Origin: Chryseobacterium sp. C-71 | Lineage (GTDB): Bacteria; Bacteroidota; Bacteroidia; Flavobacteriales; Weeksellaceae | Direction: 5' to 3' | DNA length: 64,000 nucleotides | Assembly: GCF_020911865.1 (NCBI RefSeq) | Contig: NZ_CP087131.1 | Location: 1,860,001 to 1,924,000 of the forward strand | In this document: positions 1 through 9,228 of the stretch, one piece after another | Position numbering within the stretch: the stretch's first letter is position 1 | How the letters are laid out: every line of letters starts with the position of its first letter | The notes under the pieces: generated by a model | Databases searched by the model: none | Seen by the model: the letters and a program-made list of their open reading frames with translations, nothing else | What the model was told of the DNA's origin: nothing | Translations under genes and position numbers: made by a program

Positions 1-147
1 TAAAAAAATAAAACATCAAAACCGACAATCAGATTTAATTTAAAATATAAACACCTGAAAACTAAAATACTAAAGTCTGAGACAATAAAATAAGCGGTAT
101 TGGTCGACAAAAAAGACTAAAAAAATGTTTTATCGTAAAGAATTTTA

Positions 148-155
148 TATATTTG
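148..155 (+). promoter_or_regulatory. -7 box of the acpP promoter
   Basis: TATATTTG matches the Bacteroidota -7 consensus TAnnTTTG and lies 31 nt before the acpP start codon. No clear -33 TTTG is visible. The remainder of bases 1-147 shows no gene that I can support. Confidence 0.6.
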
Positions 156-186
156 CACAATCTAACAATTAAAAAAATAATTTACT

Positions 187-426
187 ATGTCAGACATTGC
201 ATCAAGAGTAAAAGCTATCATCGCTGATAAGCTTGACGTTGAAGAAACAGAGGTAACTCCAGAGGCTAGCTTCACAAATGATTTAGGAGCTGACTCTTTG
301 GATACCGTTGAGTTAATCATGGAATTTGAAAAAGAATTTAACATTCAGATCCCTGATGACCAAGCAGAAAAAATTACTACTGTAGGGCACGCTATTGCTT
401 ACATTGAAGAAGTAGTAAATAAATAA
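187..426 (+). CDS. acpP: Acyl carrier protein
   Basis: 79-residue acidic protein that carries growing acyl chains on a 4'-phosphopantetheine arm during cytosolic type II fatty acid synthesis. The attachment serine is Ser37 in the G-A-D-S-L-D motif, followed by the conserved helix 2 ([12 protein letters not shown]). The length is that of typical bacterial ACP. It lies 31 bp before fabF on the same strand, the classical acpP-fabF arrangement, and has a good -7 box upstream. Nothing unusual was seen. Identification is very secure. Confidence 0.97.
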   Translation: MSDIASRVKAIIADKLDVEETEVTPEASFTNDLGADSLDTVELIMEFEKEFNIQIPDDQAEKITTVGHAIAYIEEVVNK

Positions 427-457
427 TATTCTTCAACAAAGAAAATTTACAAAGTTT

Positions 458-1702
458 ATGGAATTAAAAAGAGTAGTTGTAACCGGTTTTGGCGCCTTAA
501 CACCCATCGGTAATAATGCGAATGAATACTGGGAAAGCCTGTTAAAAGGTGAGAGCGGAGCCGCTCCGACGACTCTTTTTGATGCCACAAACTTTAAAAC
601 AAGGTTTGCTTGCGAGGTGAAAAACTTCGATCCGCTGGATCATTTCGATAAGAAAGACGCCAAAAAGATGGATCGTAACACTCAACTTGGTATGGTAGCT
701 GCCCGTGAGGCAGTTGCTCATTCAAGGATTATGGAAGACAATGTAGACAAACACAGAGTCGGAGTTATCTGGGGTTCCGGAATTGGTGGTTTAGAAACTT
801 TTGAAACTGAGGTTTTAGGATGGGCAAACACGGATATTCCGAGATTCAACCCATTTTTCATTCCTAAAATGATTGCGGACATTACACCGGGACATATTTC
901 AATAGAATATGGTTTCCACGGTCCCAATTATACTACTGTTTCAGCTTGTGCTTCATCTGCAAATGCATTGATTGATTCTAAAATGCTGATCCAATTAGGA
1001 AAGGCAGACGTTATTGTTTGCGGAGGCTCAGAAGCTGCCGTTACAGCAAGTGGCGTTGGTGGTTTCAATGCGATGATGGCACTTTCTACAAGAAATGACG
1101 ATCCGAAAACAGCTTCAAGACCTTTTGACAAAGACAGAGATGGTTTTGTATTGGGTGAAGGTGCAGGAGCAATCATTCTTGAAGAATATGAACACGCTGT
1201 AAAGCGTGGTGCAACGATATATGCAGAATTATTAGGTGGCGGTATGAGTGCAGATGCACATCACATGACGGCACCACATCCTGAAGGTTTGGGAGCTTAT
1301 TTAGTAATGAAAAATTGTTTGGAAGATGCAGGATTAACTGCTGATGAAGTAGACCACATCAATATGCATGGTACCTCTACTCCATTAGGAGATCAGGCAG
1401 AATCTAGCGCAATTTCTAAATTATTTGGTGAGCACGCCTACAACATTCAGATTAATTCTACAAAATCAATGACTGGTCACCTTCTGGGTGCTGCCGGAGT
1501 TATTGAAGCTATTGCTGCTTTGGGAGCTATTATTCATGGTATTGTTCCTCCTACAATCAATCACTTTACAGATGATGAAAAGATCGACAGCCGATTGGAT
1601 TTCACATTCAATAAAGCGGTGAAGAAAGATGTGAAAGTAGCGATGAGTAACACTTTCGGGTTTGGTGGGCACAACGCTTGCGTTCTATTCAAGAAAATCT
1701 AA
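458..1702 (+). CDS. fabF: 3-oxoacyl-[acyl-carrier-protein] synthase II
   Basis: 414-residue condensing enzyme (KAS II) that elongates acyl-ACP with malonyl-ACP. Thiolase-fold catalytic residues are all present: Cys164 in the S-A-C-A-S-S motif, His304 in N-M-H-G-T-S-T, Lys336, and His341 in T-G-H-L-L-G-A-A-G. These match the E. coli FabF triad positions almost exactly. Full length, with a glycine-rich C-terminus (NTFGFGGHNACV). It follows acpP, its substrate carrier, and is followed 10 bp later by rnc, so acpP-fabF-rnc probably form one transcript. Confidence 0.97.
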   Translation: MELKRVVVTGFGALTPIGNNANEYWESLLKGESGAAPTTLFDATNFKTRFACEVKNFDPLDHFDKKDAKKMDRNTQLGMVAAREAVAHSRIMEDNVDKHRVGVIWGSGIGGLETFETEVLGWANTDIPRFNPFFIPKMIADITPGHISIEYGFHGPNYTTVSACASSANALIDSKMLIQLGKADVIVCGGSEAAVTASGVGGFNAMMALSTRNDDPKTASRPFDKDRDGFVLGEGAGAIILEEYEHAVKRGATIYAELLGGGMSADAHHMTAPHPEGLGAYLVMKNCLEDAGLTADEVDHINMHGTSTPLGDQAESSAISKLFGEHAYNIQINSTKSMTGHLLGAAGVIEAIAALGAIIHGIVPPTINHFTDDEKIDSRLDFTFNKAVKKDVKVAMSNTFGFGGHNACVLFKKI

Positions 1703-1712
1703 TTATTACTGA

Positions 1713-2477
1713 ATGGAGTTACAGAAATACTTTTCTAAATTCCTTCTCAAACAAAGAAAAAAAGTATTAACGGAAAGAGATTATTTCCTGAGCATTGAGC
1801 TTAATAAAATTTTAGGCACACCCGTTCAGAATATTAACTTTTACCGCGAAGCTTTTTCTATTAAAAGTTCTTCTAAAAATCAAGACAGTAACTACGAAAG
1901 ACTTGAGTTTTTGGGAGATTCTGTTTTGGGTACAATTGTTTCATGTCATTTGTTCAGCACTTACCCCAAAGGTAACGAAGGATATATGACACAGATGAAA
2001 TCTAAAATTGTAAATAGGAAGAATCTGAATAAATTAGGAGAAGATTTAAAACTTACCGATCTTTTACAAAAAAACAACAATTCTGCTGCTTTAGGAGAGA
2101 ATATTTCAGGTAATCTCTTTGAAGCTTTAGTAGGAGCTGTTTACCTTGATTTTCAATATGATACCTGCAAAAGAATTGTATTGGAGCGACTTCTTACGCC
2201 GTCAGAAATCAATAAGCTTGAAAACAAAATTGTAAGCTACAAAGGTCTTCTGCTGGAATGGAGTCAAAAGAAAAAGGTCAACATCAAGTACGAAACCTGT
2301 GAAGAAATTCAGGTGAACAAGAGTATTGTTTTCCGCTGTCACGTGTGGTTAGGTGATGAAAAAATCGCCAACGCTACCGAAACTTCCAAAAAGAAAGCCG
2401 AAGAAAAATCGGCACAGAGAGCATTTTATATTTTAAATAAAAAAGAAAATATACTTGGAAATCCAAAAACTGTATGA
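1713..2477 (+). CDS. rnc: Ribonuclease III
   Basis: 254-residue double-strand-specific endoribonuclease that processes rRNA precursors and structured mRNAs. The catalytic signature E-R-L-E-F-L-G-D-S-V-L-G lies near residues 63-74 and the second acidic patch (G-N-L-F-E-A-L-V-G-A) near 130-140. A dsRNA-binding domain fills the C-terminal third (SYKGLLLEWSQ to KKKAEEKSAQRAF). The N-terminal extension of about 25 residues is common in Bacteroidota. The end overlaps the next gene by 23 bp, implying translational coupling. Confidence 0.95.
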   Translation: MELQKYFSKFLLKQRKKVLTERDYFLSIELNKILGTPVQNINFYREAFSIKSSSKNQDSNYERLEFLGDSVLGTIVSCHLFSTYPKGNEGYMTQMKSKIVNRKNLNKLGEDLKLTDLLQKNNNSAALGENISGNLFEALVGAVYLDFQYDTCKRIVLERLLTPSEINKLENKIVSYKGLLLEWSQKKKVNIKYETCEEIQVNKSIVFRCHVWLGDEKIANATETSKKKAEEKSAQRAFYILNKKENILGNPKTV

Positions 2478-2928
2478 TCTTGACGATATAGAATTTGAAG
2501 ATATTACCATTGGTTTGGTAAGATTAGCTAAAAATATACCCGATCACGAGTTTTTTTTCAAAATAAATCAAGGGAACGATCTGAAATTTTCAAGAATTAA
2601 AGATCTTGTTTTTCACGGCGTTTACTATGATTATTATTTTCCAAGATATGAAGCATACCACAAGTTTACAAAGACTTGCTTCACTTTTATTTCTAATAAA
2701 TCTTCAGACAGTAAACAAAAAAAGTTACAAACTGAACTCTTCTCAGAAGAAGAAAACATTAAATTTTTATTAAATAATCAGACAGAAGTAGAATATATTC
2801 TGCATAGTCCGGAACAATTCACTGATTTTTCCGTAATTTTGCTGCCTGAAAATCTTGTGTTTCCAATTCAAGATTACAATCTGAGTTCTGAGGATGAACT
2901 CTATCAAATAATACAGTATTATGAATAA
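2455..2928 (+). CDS. IPExxxVDY family protein
   Basis: 157-residue cytosolic protein of unknown function. I assign it to the Bacteroidota IPExxxVDY family from its position between rnc and pyk and from its N-terminal pattern (LYDLDDIEFEDI, then IPDHEFFFKIN, a variant of the naming motif). The only plausible start is TTG at 2455, inside the rnc end, because no ATG occurs early in the frame; the reading overlaps rnc by 23 bp and pyk by 8 bp. This tight packing suggests co-translation. Its function is unknown, and the family assignment rests on recall. Confidence 0.75.
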   Translation: MEIQKLYDLDDIEFEDITIGLVRLAKNIPDHEFFFKINQGNDLKFSRIKDLVFHGVYYDYYFPRYEAYHKFTKTCFTFISNKSSDSKQKKLQTELFSEEENIKFLLNNQTEVEYILHSPEQFTDFSVILLPENLVFPIQDYNLSSEDELYQIIQYYE

Positions 2929-4366
2929 GTATTTAAAGAAGACAAAAATTATTGCAACGCTTGGGCCTGCTTCCTCATCAAAGGAAGTAATGTTAGGATT
3001 GATGAAAGCTGGTGTTGACGTATTTAGAATAAATTTTTCACACGCAGATTACGATTTAGTTCGTTCTAATATTCAAACCATCAGAGAGCTTAATAAGGAA
3101 TACGGATATTCTGTAGGAATTTTAGCCGATTTACAAGGACCAAAACTTAGGGTTGGAGTTGTAAAAGAAGGTTCATACCTAAATCCAGGTGACGTTTTGA
3201 CGTTTACCAACGAAAAGATTGAAGGAGATTCTACGAAAGTATATATGACGTATCAGCAATTTCCTCAAGATGTGAATGTTGGAGAAAGAATCTTGATCGA
3301 CGATGGAAAATTGGTTTTAGAAGTTCTTGAAACGAATAAAATTGATACTGTAAAAGCTAAAACAATTCAAGGTGGACCGTTGAGCTCTAAAAAAGGAGTT
3401 AACCTTCCTAACACGAACGTTTCGCTTCCTGCATTGACTGAAAAGGATATCCTGGATGCCAATTTCATGTTGGATATGGAAGTTGACTGGATTGCCCTTT
3501 CTTTTGTGCGTCACGCACAAGATATCATCGATTTGAAAGAATTGATGTCTAAGCACCCGAACGGTAAATTTAAAACACCAATCATCGCTAAGATTGAAAA
3601 GCCTGAAGGTGTAAAAAATATTGATCAAATCTTATTGGAATGCGACGGATTAATGGTTGCTCGTGGAGATCTTGGTGTAGAAGTTCCTATGGAAGAAGTC
3701 CCTGCGATTCAGAAAACTTTGGTGGAGAAAGCAAGATTCTATTCTAAGCCGGTAATTATCGCTACCCAAATGATGGAAACGATGATCAACAGTTTGACAC
3801 CAACAAGAGCGGAAGTAAATGACGTTGCCAATTCTGTACTAGATGGTGCTGATGCCGTAATGCTTTCTGGGGAGACTTCTGTAGGTAGATACCCTATTCA
3901 GGTTGTTGAAAATATGGCGAAAATTGTTCAGAATATTGAGCAGACTAATTTTTACCAACATAAAAATGAGCCGATTGAAAAAGACTTTAACTGTATTGAT
4001 GAGAGATTTATCACAAACAGAGTTTGTCTTGCTGCAGTAAGAATTGCAAAGAGTACCAACGTTTCTGCGATTGTCACTTTAACCAATTCAGGATATACTG
4101 CTTTCCAGATTTCTGCTCACAGACCCAATTCTCACATCATTGTTTACAGTGCCAACAAGCGTGTAATCACGATGCTGAACTTACTTTGGGGAGTTCGTGC
4201 TTATCATTACGATATGCATAAATCTACTGATGAAACAATTATTCAGGTAAATATGCTGACACACAATCATGGTTATATTGAGACCGGAGATTTTGTAATC
4301 AACATCAACGCTACCCCATCTTACGAAGGCGGAAAGACGAATACTTTGAGACTAACAACAGTTTAA
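2921..4366 (+). CDS. pyk: Pyruvate kinase
   Basis: 481-residue glycolytic enzyme converting phosphoenolpyruvate and ADP to pyruvate and ATP. Hallmarks visible in order: R-I-N-F-S-H near residue 35, the catalytic-lysine region A-K-I-E-K-P-E-G-V near 225, M-V-A-R-G-D-L-G-V-E near 245, and A-T-Q-M-M-E-T-M near 285. A C-terminal regulatory domain of normal size follows. The start ATG lies within the last codons of the preceding gene. A strong terminator follows 20 bp after the stop. The identification is secure. Confidence 0.97.
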   Translation: MNKYLKKTKIIATLGPASSSKEVMLGLMKAGVDVFRINFSHADYDLVRSNIQTIRELNKEYGYSVGILADLQGPKLRVGVVKEGSYLNPGDVLTFTNEKIEGDSTKVYMTYQQFPQDVNVGERILIDDGKLVLEVLETNKIDTVKAKTIQGGPLSSKKGVNLPNTNVSLPALTEKDILDANFMLDMEVDWIALSFVRHAQDIIDLKELMSKHPNGKFKTPIIAKIEKPEGVKNIDQILLECDGLMVARGDLGVEVPMEEVPAIQKTLVEKARFYSKPVIIATQMMETMINSLTPTRAEVNDVANSVLDGADAVMLSGETSVGRYPIQVVENMAKIVQNIEQTNFYQHKNEPIEKDFNCIDERFITNRVCLAAVRIAKSTNVSAIVTLTNSGYTAFQISAHRPNSHIIVYSANKRVITMLNLLWGVRAYHYDMHKSTDETIIQVNMLTHNHGYIETGDFVININATPSYEGGKTNTLRLTTV

Positions 4367-4386
4367 TCTTTTTGATATAAATAAAA

Positions 4387-4412
4387 AACTCTCGATTTTC
4401 TCGAGAGTTTTT
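4387..4412. terminator. Two-way intrinsic terminator
   Basis: An 8-bp perfect stem ACTCTCGA/TCGAGAGT with a 5-nt loop is flanked by A6 on the left and T7 on the right. It can end pyk on the plus strand and the aldehyde dehydrogenase gene on the minus strand. Confidence 0.85.
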
Positions 4413-4420
4413 TTATGCAA

Positions 4421-5713
4421 TTATTTCCCTAAAATAGTCTTTGCCGTTACAAACTCTTTTAAAGCCAATAAAGAAAGCTCCGTTCCGTATCCTGAAGACT
4501 TTGTACCTCCAAACGGGAAACGTGGGTCAGAACTCGTCATTCTATTGATATTCACCGTTCCTGATTCCAATTCATTGATGAAAAATTGCTGACGGTCTGT
4601 ATTTTGTGTCCAAACTGAATTTGATAATCCGAAAGGAATATTGTTAGCCATATCTAAAGCTTCATCATCGTTCTGAGCAATCATGATCATTCCCAAAGGA
4701 CCGAACAGTTCTTCCTGTAAAATAGGATTGCCTTCTTTCACACTGATTAATCCAGGATTAAATTCTATATCAGAAATTCTCTCTAAAGGAATAAGCGCTT
4801 CTGCCCCATTATCTAAAGCTTTTTGATATTGCTTTTCTAAATCGTCTGCCAAATCCGGCCTTGCCATACCGCCTAATTTGGTTTCTTCCTTCATCGGATC
4901 GGCAGGAACATATTTTTTATATTCTTCGATAAATTTAGGTAAAAAATCAAATTCAATATCTTTTTGAATGATAAATCTTTTTGCTGCAACACACGTCTGT
5001 CCACAGTTTTGAAGTCTTGCCAGAGCACCTACTTTTGCGGCTTCATCTAAATCCGCATCATCTAAAACGATGAAAGCATCGCTTCCGCCCAATTCAAGCA
5101 AAGATTTTTTGATTTTCTGTCCGGCAATTGATGCTACTTCAGCACCCGCTTTTTCGCTTCCGGTAAGACTTACACCCTTAATTATCGGATGTTCAAGAAT
5201 TTCCTTTACTTCTTTGTGACCCACTTCTAAGTTCTGAAAAACACCTTCCGGAAAACCAGCTTCCAAAAATATTTTTTCAATCGCATTTCCACTTCCGAAA
5301 CATATTGAAGCATGTTTCAGAACAACAGTATTTCCAGCTAAAATTGCAGGTGTTGCGAATCTTAAAACCTGCCAGAAAGGAAAATTCCACGGCATAACTC
5401 CCAAGATTACCCCTTTCGGAACATAATGAATTTCAGAAATTTTATATTCAGATTCTATTTTTTCGGCTTGTAAAACGTTTTCAGCTTCTGCATAATAATT
5501 CATCATCAACGCACATTTTTCTACTTCTGAGATAGATTGCGAAATGGGTTTATTCATTTCTTTGGTAATGATGGTGCCAAATTCTTCTGACTTTGCTTTA
5601 AATAATTCTGCAGCTTTTGCAATAAGTTTTTGTCTGTCTGCAAAAGATACTTTCTTCCACCCTATAAAAGCTTTGTCTGCTTTTATGAGTTTACTTTCGA
5701 TTGATTGTTCCAT
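4421..5713 (-). CDS. NAD(P)-dependent aldehyde dehydrogenase, succinate-semialdehyde type
   Basis: 430-residue member of the aldehyde dehydrogenase superfamily, closest in character to Sad/GabD-type succinate-semialdehyde dehydrogenases. Catalytic Glu207 lies in L-E-L-G-G-S-D-A and catalytic Cys241 in G-Q-T-C-V-A-A-K-R-F. The cofactor-binding region begins at G-V-I-L-G-V-M-P-W-N-F-P-F. It is about 25-30 residues shorter at the N-terminus than typical Sad proteins. It follows hutG by 127 bp on the same strand, but a hairpin lies between, so it may be transcribed separately. The exact aldehyde substrate cannot be fixed from sequence. Confidence 0.88.
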   Translation of the reverse strand: MEQSIESKLIKADKAFIGWKKVSFADRQKLIAKAAELFKAKSEEFGTIITKEMNKPISQSISEVEKCALMMNYYAEAENVLQAEKIESEYKISEIHYVPKGVILGVMPWNFPFWQVLRFATPAILAGNTVVLKHASICFGSGNAIEKIFLEAGFPEGVFQNLEVGHKEVKEILEHPIIKGVSLTGSEKAGAEVASIAGQKIKKSLLELGGSDAFIVLDDADLDEAAKVGALARLQNCGQTCVAAKRFIIQKDIEFDFLPKFIEEYKKYVPADPMKEETKLGGMARPDLADDLEKQYQKALDNGAEALIPLERISDIEFNPGLISVKEGNPILQEELFGPLGMIMIAQNDDEALDMANNIPFGLSNSVWTQNTDRQQFFINELESGTVNINRMTSSDPRFPFGGTKSSGYGTELSLLALKEFVTAKTILGK

Positions 5714-5730
5714 GTTGTAATTTCATTTAA

Positions 5731-5750
5731 AAAATTCAAAAATGAATTTT
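5731..5750 (-). terminator. AT-rich palindrome between hutG and the aldehyde dehydrogenase gene
   Basis: AAAATTCA and TGAATTTT form a perfect 8-bp stem around AAAA. On the minus strand the stem is followed by a short T run, so it could be a weak terminator for the hut genes or an operator for the downstream gene. The stem is weak because it is almost all A-T. Confidence 0.4.
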
Positions 5751-5840
5751 CTGCTTTTGGATAAAGCATGAGTAAGGCAACAAAATATGTTCCTTCGCTA
5801 TATTAAAAAAATGATAATCTCTATTGACTTAATTTGTCAT

Positions 5841-6755
5841 TTAGATCATCAGCCATTCATTCACCAAACTCGCTGCTAATCTCGATGTTCTTTCCTGAAT
5901 ATCATATTGAGGATTAACTTCAGCAACATCTAATGCTATAAGTTTTTCACTCTTTAGAATATGCTTATAAAAATGCATAAATGCTGCATCCGTAAACAAT
6001 CCGTTATAAGCTGCGGCCGAAACTCCGGGAGCGATCGAGGCATTGAAAACATCCATGCAAATCGTTAGATAAACCACATCCACAGACTCTATCAACTCAG
6101 TAATACGCTCGTAAACCGAAGGAAGATTTTCAAAAAACAATTCGTCTGCCAAAATATACTTCATCCCAAACTGATGAGCGGTATCAAACAATTTTAATGT
6201 ATTTGAATTTCGCTGAATCCCAATATGCAATGTGTGATTGTTTTCTTCCTGTGCAATTTGCCAAAATCCAGTTCCGGAACTTGCTCCTACACCCTCTTCA
6301 GGCCTTCTGTTATCAAAATGAGCATCGATATTGATGATTCCAATTTTTTTATCGGGAAAAGCATTTCTAATTCCTGAGTAATGAGCAAAAGTGACTTCAT
6401 GACCGCCACCTAATACAAGAGACTTCGCTCCTTTAGCCAAAACCTGAGCAACATTTTCTGCAAGAGCATTTTGAGCTTTTTCTAAATCTCCGTTTTCACA
6501 GGTAATATTTCCAAAATCAAGCATCGAAAAATCCGGCAAAATCACTGGGAAATTGGCCATGTTTTTTCTGATAATATCTGGTGCATCTTTCGCCCCTACT
6601 CTGCCTTTGTTTCTTTTAACACCTTCATCCACCGCAAAACCATGTAAAACGAAATCATTAGTTATAATAAGATCATGATTTTCCGCTTCCTGCACACGCT
6701 GAAAAAGTCTGTGAAACAATGGTTCTTCTCCGTCTAATCTTCCTTGCCAGATCAT
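5841..6755 (-). CDS. hutG: Formimidoylglutamase (arginase family)
   Basis: 304-residue ureohydrolase-fold enzyme that probably cleaves N-formimidoyl-L-glutamate to glutamate and formamide, the last step of the histidine-utilisation pathway. Metal-site motifs are present: G-G-G-H-E-V, then N-I-D-A-H-F-D-N-R, and C-M-D-V-F-N-A-S in place of the arginase S-x-D-x-D-x-x-D-P motif. The choice over arginase or agmatinase rests on hutI two genes upstream and on the variant third motif. It starts 14 bp after the unknown gene between the two. HutH and HutU are not in the window. Confidence 0.88.
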   Translation of the reverse strand: MIWQGRLDGEEPLFHRLFQRVQEAENHDLIITNDFVLHGFAVDEGVKRNKGRVGAKDAPDIIRKNMANFPVILPDFSMLDFGNITCENGDLEKAQNALAENVAQVLAKGAKSLVLGGGHEVTFAHYSGIRNAFPDKKIGIINIDAHFDNRRPEEGVGASSGTGFWQIAQEENNHTLHIGIQRNSNTLKLFDTAHQFGMKYILADELFFENLPSVYERITELIESVDVVYLTICMDVFNASIAPGVSAAAYNGLFTDAAFMHFYKHILKSEKLIALDVAEVNPQYDIQERTSRLAASLVNEWLMI

Positions 6756-6769
6756 AATTTTATTTAATT

Positions 6770-7870
6770 TTAATTGATATTATAGCGTTCGAAACTTTGC
6801 CAGTATTTGTCTTTATAAATTTCGAGTGACATTTTATATTCAGGGTTGTCTTTGATTATTTTTTGAAGAATCTTAGATACAGGCCTGAAGTCTTTGCTTG
6901 CAAAATAAATTTCTCTCACCCCATCTGCACTTTCTCTTCCGATGTAGAGATTACCTTCCTCATTTTTCAAATTTTGAAAAGCAGTTTCTTCAATAGTATT
7001 CAATTTCTCATAATCTTCGTTTTGAGGAAGACCGTTATTCTCTTCTCCATTATACTGAATCTTTAAAACAGAAATCCATGGATAAGAAGCTTTAGCATCA
7101 TATTTTAACGAAGTTGTATTAATTGTGGCAATCAATGGCAATCCGTTATTTAAAAATGCTTCGAGAACTGTGTAAGCATCTTCTTCACTAAAATCTTTTA
7201 CGTTTTTATATTTTTCTGTAAATTCTCTTTCTCTCCACAGCAAATAATCTTTGAGTTTCGTAATGGGGATGAGTTCATTTTTCACTTCATCTTTTCCAAT
7301 GACGTTAAAGGTATCAATCTGCGTTGCAAAATTTAATTCACCTAAAAAATTATCCAAAAAGATGCAGACCCCTGTTACGGCAGAATCTTTATTTTCAGCA
7401 GTAAAATGATCGTACACAAAAGTGACGTCAATCTCGTCAGGATAACCTTCAATTTCATTTGCGTAAAAGTGAATGTTTTCCGTATTGAATTCATGACCTT
7501 CCATACGAATACCACTGTCTAAATTCATCTCAGGTTTTAGCGCCGTAAACTTCCATTGATTTAATTTCGGAGCGGCTGCAATGATTTCTTCTGCAAAAAC
7601 TATATTTTTAATTTCTCCTTCTGCAGTGATGATCAATTCTACCGTTTCATCGTCGCTCATCCCTGCAAGAAAGTAAAAACCTTCATTGATCTTGCGCAGT
7701 TGAGATGACATCAAATCAAAAAAATCAGTTTCAATATGGGTTCGCTTTTTCACAATCGCATGAAACTCTTTTTCTTTCGTTAAAAACCAATTCCAGAAAT
7801 CCTGATAGGTTTGAATTTCAGCATCGTCCTTTTCTTCTTTCTTTCCGAAAACTTTATCAAATATTCCCAT
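6770..7870 (-). CDS. Uncharacterised protein within the hut operon (possibly DUF695-like)
   Basis: 366-residue acidic, soluble protein with no signal peptide or membrane segment. I see resemblance to DUF695-type proteins in the N-terminal half (residues about 25-150: an FDLMSSQLRKI helix, then alternating hydrophobic strands), but this is from memory and weak. The C-terminal half is a separate alpha/beta region ending ILQKIIKDNPEYKMSLEIYKDKYW. It starts one base after hutI stops and ends 14 bp before hutG, so it is almost certainly co-transcribed with histidine degradation, but its function is unknown. Confidence 0.7.
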   Translation of the reverse strand: MGIFDKVFGKKEEKDDAEIQTYQDFWNWFLTKEKEFHAIVKKRTHIETDFFDLMSSQLRKINEGFYFLAGMSDDETVELIITAEGEIKNIVFAEEIIAAAPKLNQWKFTALKPEMNLDSGIRMEGHEFNTENIHFYANEIEGYPDEIDVTFVYDHFTAENKDSAVTGVCIFLDNFLGELNFATQIDTFNVIGKDEVKNELIPITKLKDYLLWREREFTEKYKNVKDFSEEDAYTVLEAFLNNGLPLIATINTTSLKYDAKASYPWISVLKIQYNGEENNGLPQNEDYEKLNTIEETAFQNLKNEEGNLYIGRESADGVREIYFASKDFRPVSKILQKIIKDNPEYKMSLEIYKDKYWQSFERYNIN

Positions 7871-7871
7871 C

Positions 7872-9098
7872 TTATTTTACTTTTATGCCATCAATAAAAA
7901 CACTTTCAGCTTTTAAACTTCCCTGATTGTACAATACATTCTGGAAATTATCTGTTTTATAGGTTATAAAATCTGCTTTCATATCTTTTTCCAACCTTCC
8001 TCTGTCTTCCAGACCAAGCGCAAATGCTGAGCGGAAAGTCATTCCCGCCAAAACTTCAGCGGTAGTTAGCTTTTCATACGTTGCTAAAATTGATGCCTGA
8101 GTAATTAAATTCCCCATCGGTGCAGAACCGGGATTCCAGTCACTAGCTATTGCCAAAATTGCGCCAGCATCCAATAATTTTCTTGCTGGTGTAAACTTTT
8201 CTCCCAAACCTAAACTTGCGCCGGGCAAAGCGGTTGCTACAGTATTTGATTGAGCTAAAAAGTCAATATCTTCATCAATAGTCGCCTCTAAATGATCTGC
8301 AGATTGAGCTCCAACTTCGACAGCAATTCTTGAGCTGCCTGGAGTAAATTGGTCTGCATGAACCGTAATCTCAAAACCTAAGTCTTTAGTTTTAAGCAAA
8401 AACTCTTTACTTTCTTCAGGTTGAAATGCAGATTTTTCAATGAAAATATCAACTCTTTTAGCAAGGTTTTCTTCTTTTACTTTGGGTAAAATTTCAGCTA
8501 AAATATAATCTAAATATGCTTTATTGTCTCCCTCAAAATCTCTAGGCTTCAGGTGTGCAGACAGACAAGTCGGAACTAATGTTGCCTTAGTTTGAGTTTG
8601 TGCTTTTTTGATGATTCGAAGCATTTTTAATTCGTTTTCTACATCCAAACCATATCCGCTTTTCACTTCAATGGTTGTGATTCCTAATGAAATTAAAATA
8701 TCAATTCTTTCTAATAAAGTTTTTAATAATTCTTCTGCAGAAGCATTTCTTGTATGTTGCACAGAACTCCAGATTCCTCCGCCGCTTTCGGCAATTTCAA
8801 GATAGGTTTTCCCTGCATTTCGCATCGCAAAATCATTGGCGCGATTTCCTCCGAAACAAATATGGGTGTGAGAATCTACAAAAGCCGGAAGAACGATTTG
8901 TTCACCTTCAATTGCTTCAATTTCTATATTTTGATTTTCTGATTTTAAATTTTCAAAGTTTCCTGCTTTTTGAATTTTGTTATCGTTAACTAAAATTCCT
9001 CCATCAGCAATGACTTCAAGTTTCTCGTCTGAAAGTTTTCCTCTTAAAGGAAGATTTGCAAGTGTAACCACCTGCTTGAAAGGTCCAATTAATTTCAT
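7872..9098 (-). CDS. hutI: Imidazolonepropionase
   Basis: 408-residue amidohydrolase-superfamily metalloenzyme that opens the ring of imidazolone-5-propionate to give N-formimidoyl-L-glutamate. Metal ligands are visible in D-S-H-T-H (about residue 80), C-L-S-A-H (about 190) and V-H-A-D-Q-F (about 247), with S-A-D-H-L-E following. The length is normal. It is the first gene of hutI-unknown-hutG on the minus strand; HutG consumes its product. A -7 box CAAAATTA (complement TAATTTTG) lies 59 bp upstream within a large inverted repeat. Confidence 0.95.
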   Translation of the reverse strand: MKLIGPFKQVVTLANLPLRGKLSDEKLEVIADGGILVNDNKIQKAGNFENLKSENQNIEIEAIEGEQIVLPAFVDSHTHICFGGNRANDFAMRNAGKTYLEIAESGGGIWSSVQHTRNASAEELLKTLLERIDILISLGITTIEVKSGYGLDVENELKMLRIIKKAQTQTKATLVPTCLSAHLKPRDFEGDNKAYLDYILAEILPKVKEENLAKRVDIFIEKSAFQPEESKEFLLKTKDLGFEITVHADQFTPGSSRIAVEVGAQSADHLEATIDEDIDFLAQSNTVATALPGASLGLGEKFTPARKLLDAGAILAIASDWNPGSAPMGNLITQASILATYEKLTTAEVLAGMTFRSAFALGLEDRGRLEKDMKADFITYKTDNFQNVLYNQGSLKAESVFIDGIKVK

Positions 9099-9102
9099 TA
9101 AA

Positions 9103-9228
9103 TTAAGGTTAAGTTTGAGGTTGAGGCCAAAACCGCAACGCTTAAATTTTCTCTCTCAAAATTACTTAAAATATATCAATTTGCTAAATCACGTGTCTTC
9201 AGACTTATAACCTCATACTAAACCTTAA
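9103..9228. repeat. Inverted repeat between hutI and ruvB
   Basis: The 20-nt arm at 9103-9122 (TTAAGGTTAAGTTTGAGGTT) and the complement of 9209-9228 differ at only two positions. More copies of the same purine-rich word family (GGTTTAGG, GAGACTGAG, TTAAGG on the minus strand) continue to about 9275. The arms flank the presumed hutI promoter. Confidence 0.7.
9157..9164 (-). promoter_or_regulatory. Possible -7 box for hutI
   Basis: On the minus strand this reads TAATTTTG, matching TAnnTTTG. It lies 59 nt before the hutI start. No convincing -33 box is visible. Confidence 0.45.

Noticed and set aside
8687..8989. Plus-strand open frame of 100 residues opposite hutI
   Set aside because: It is antisense to a complete, conserved hutI and its product has the Phe/Leu/Gln-rich look of shadow translation.
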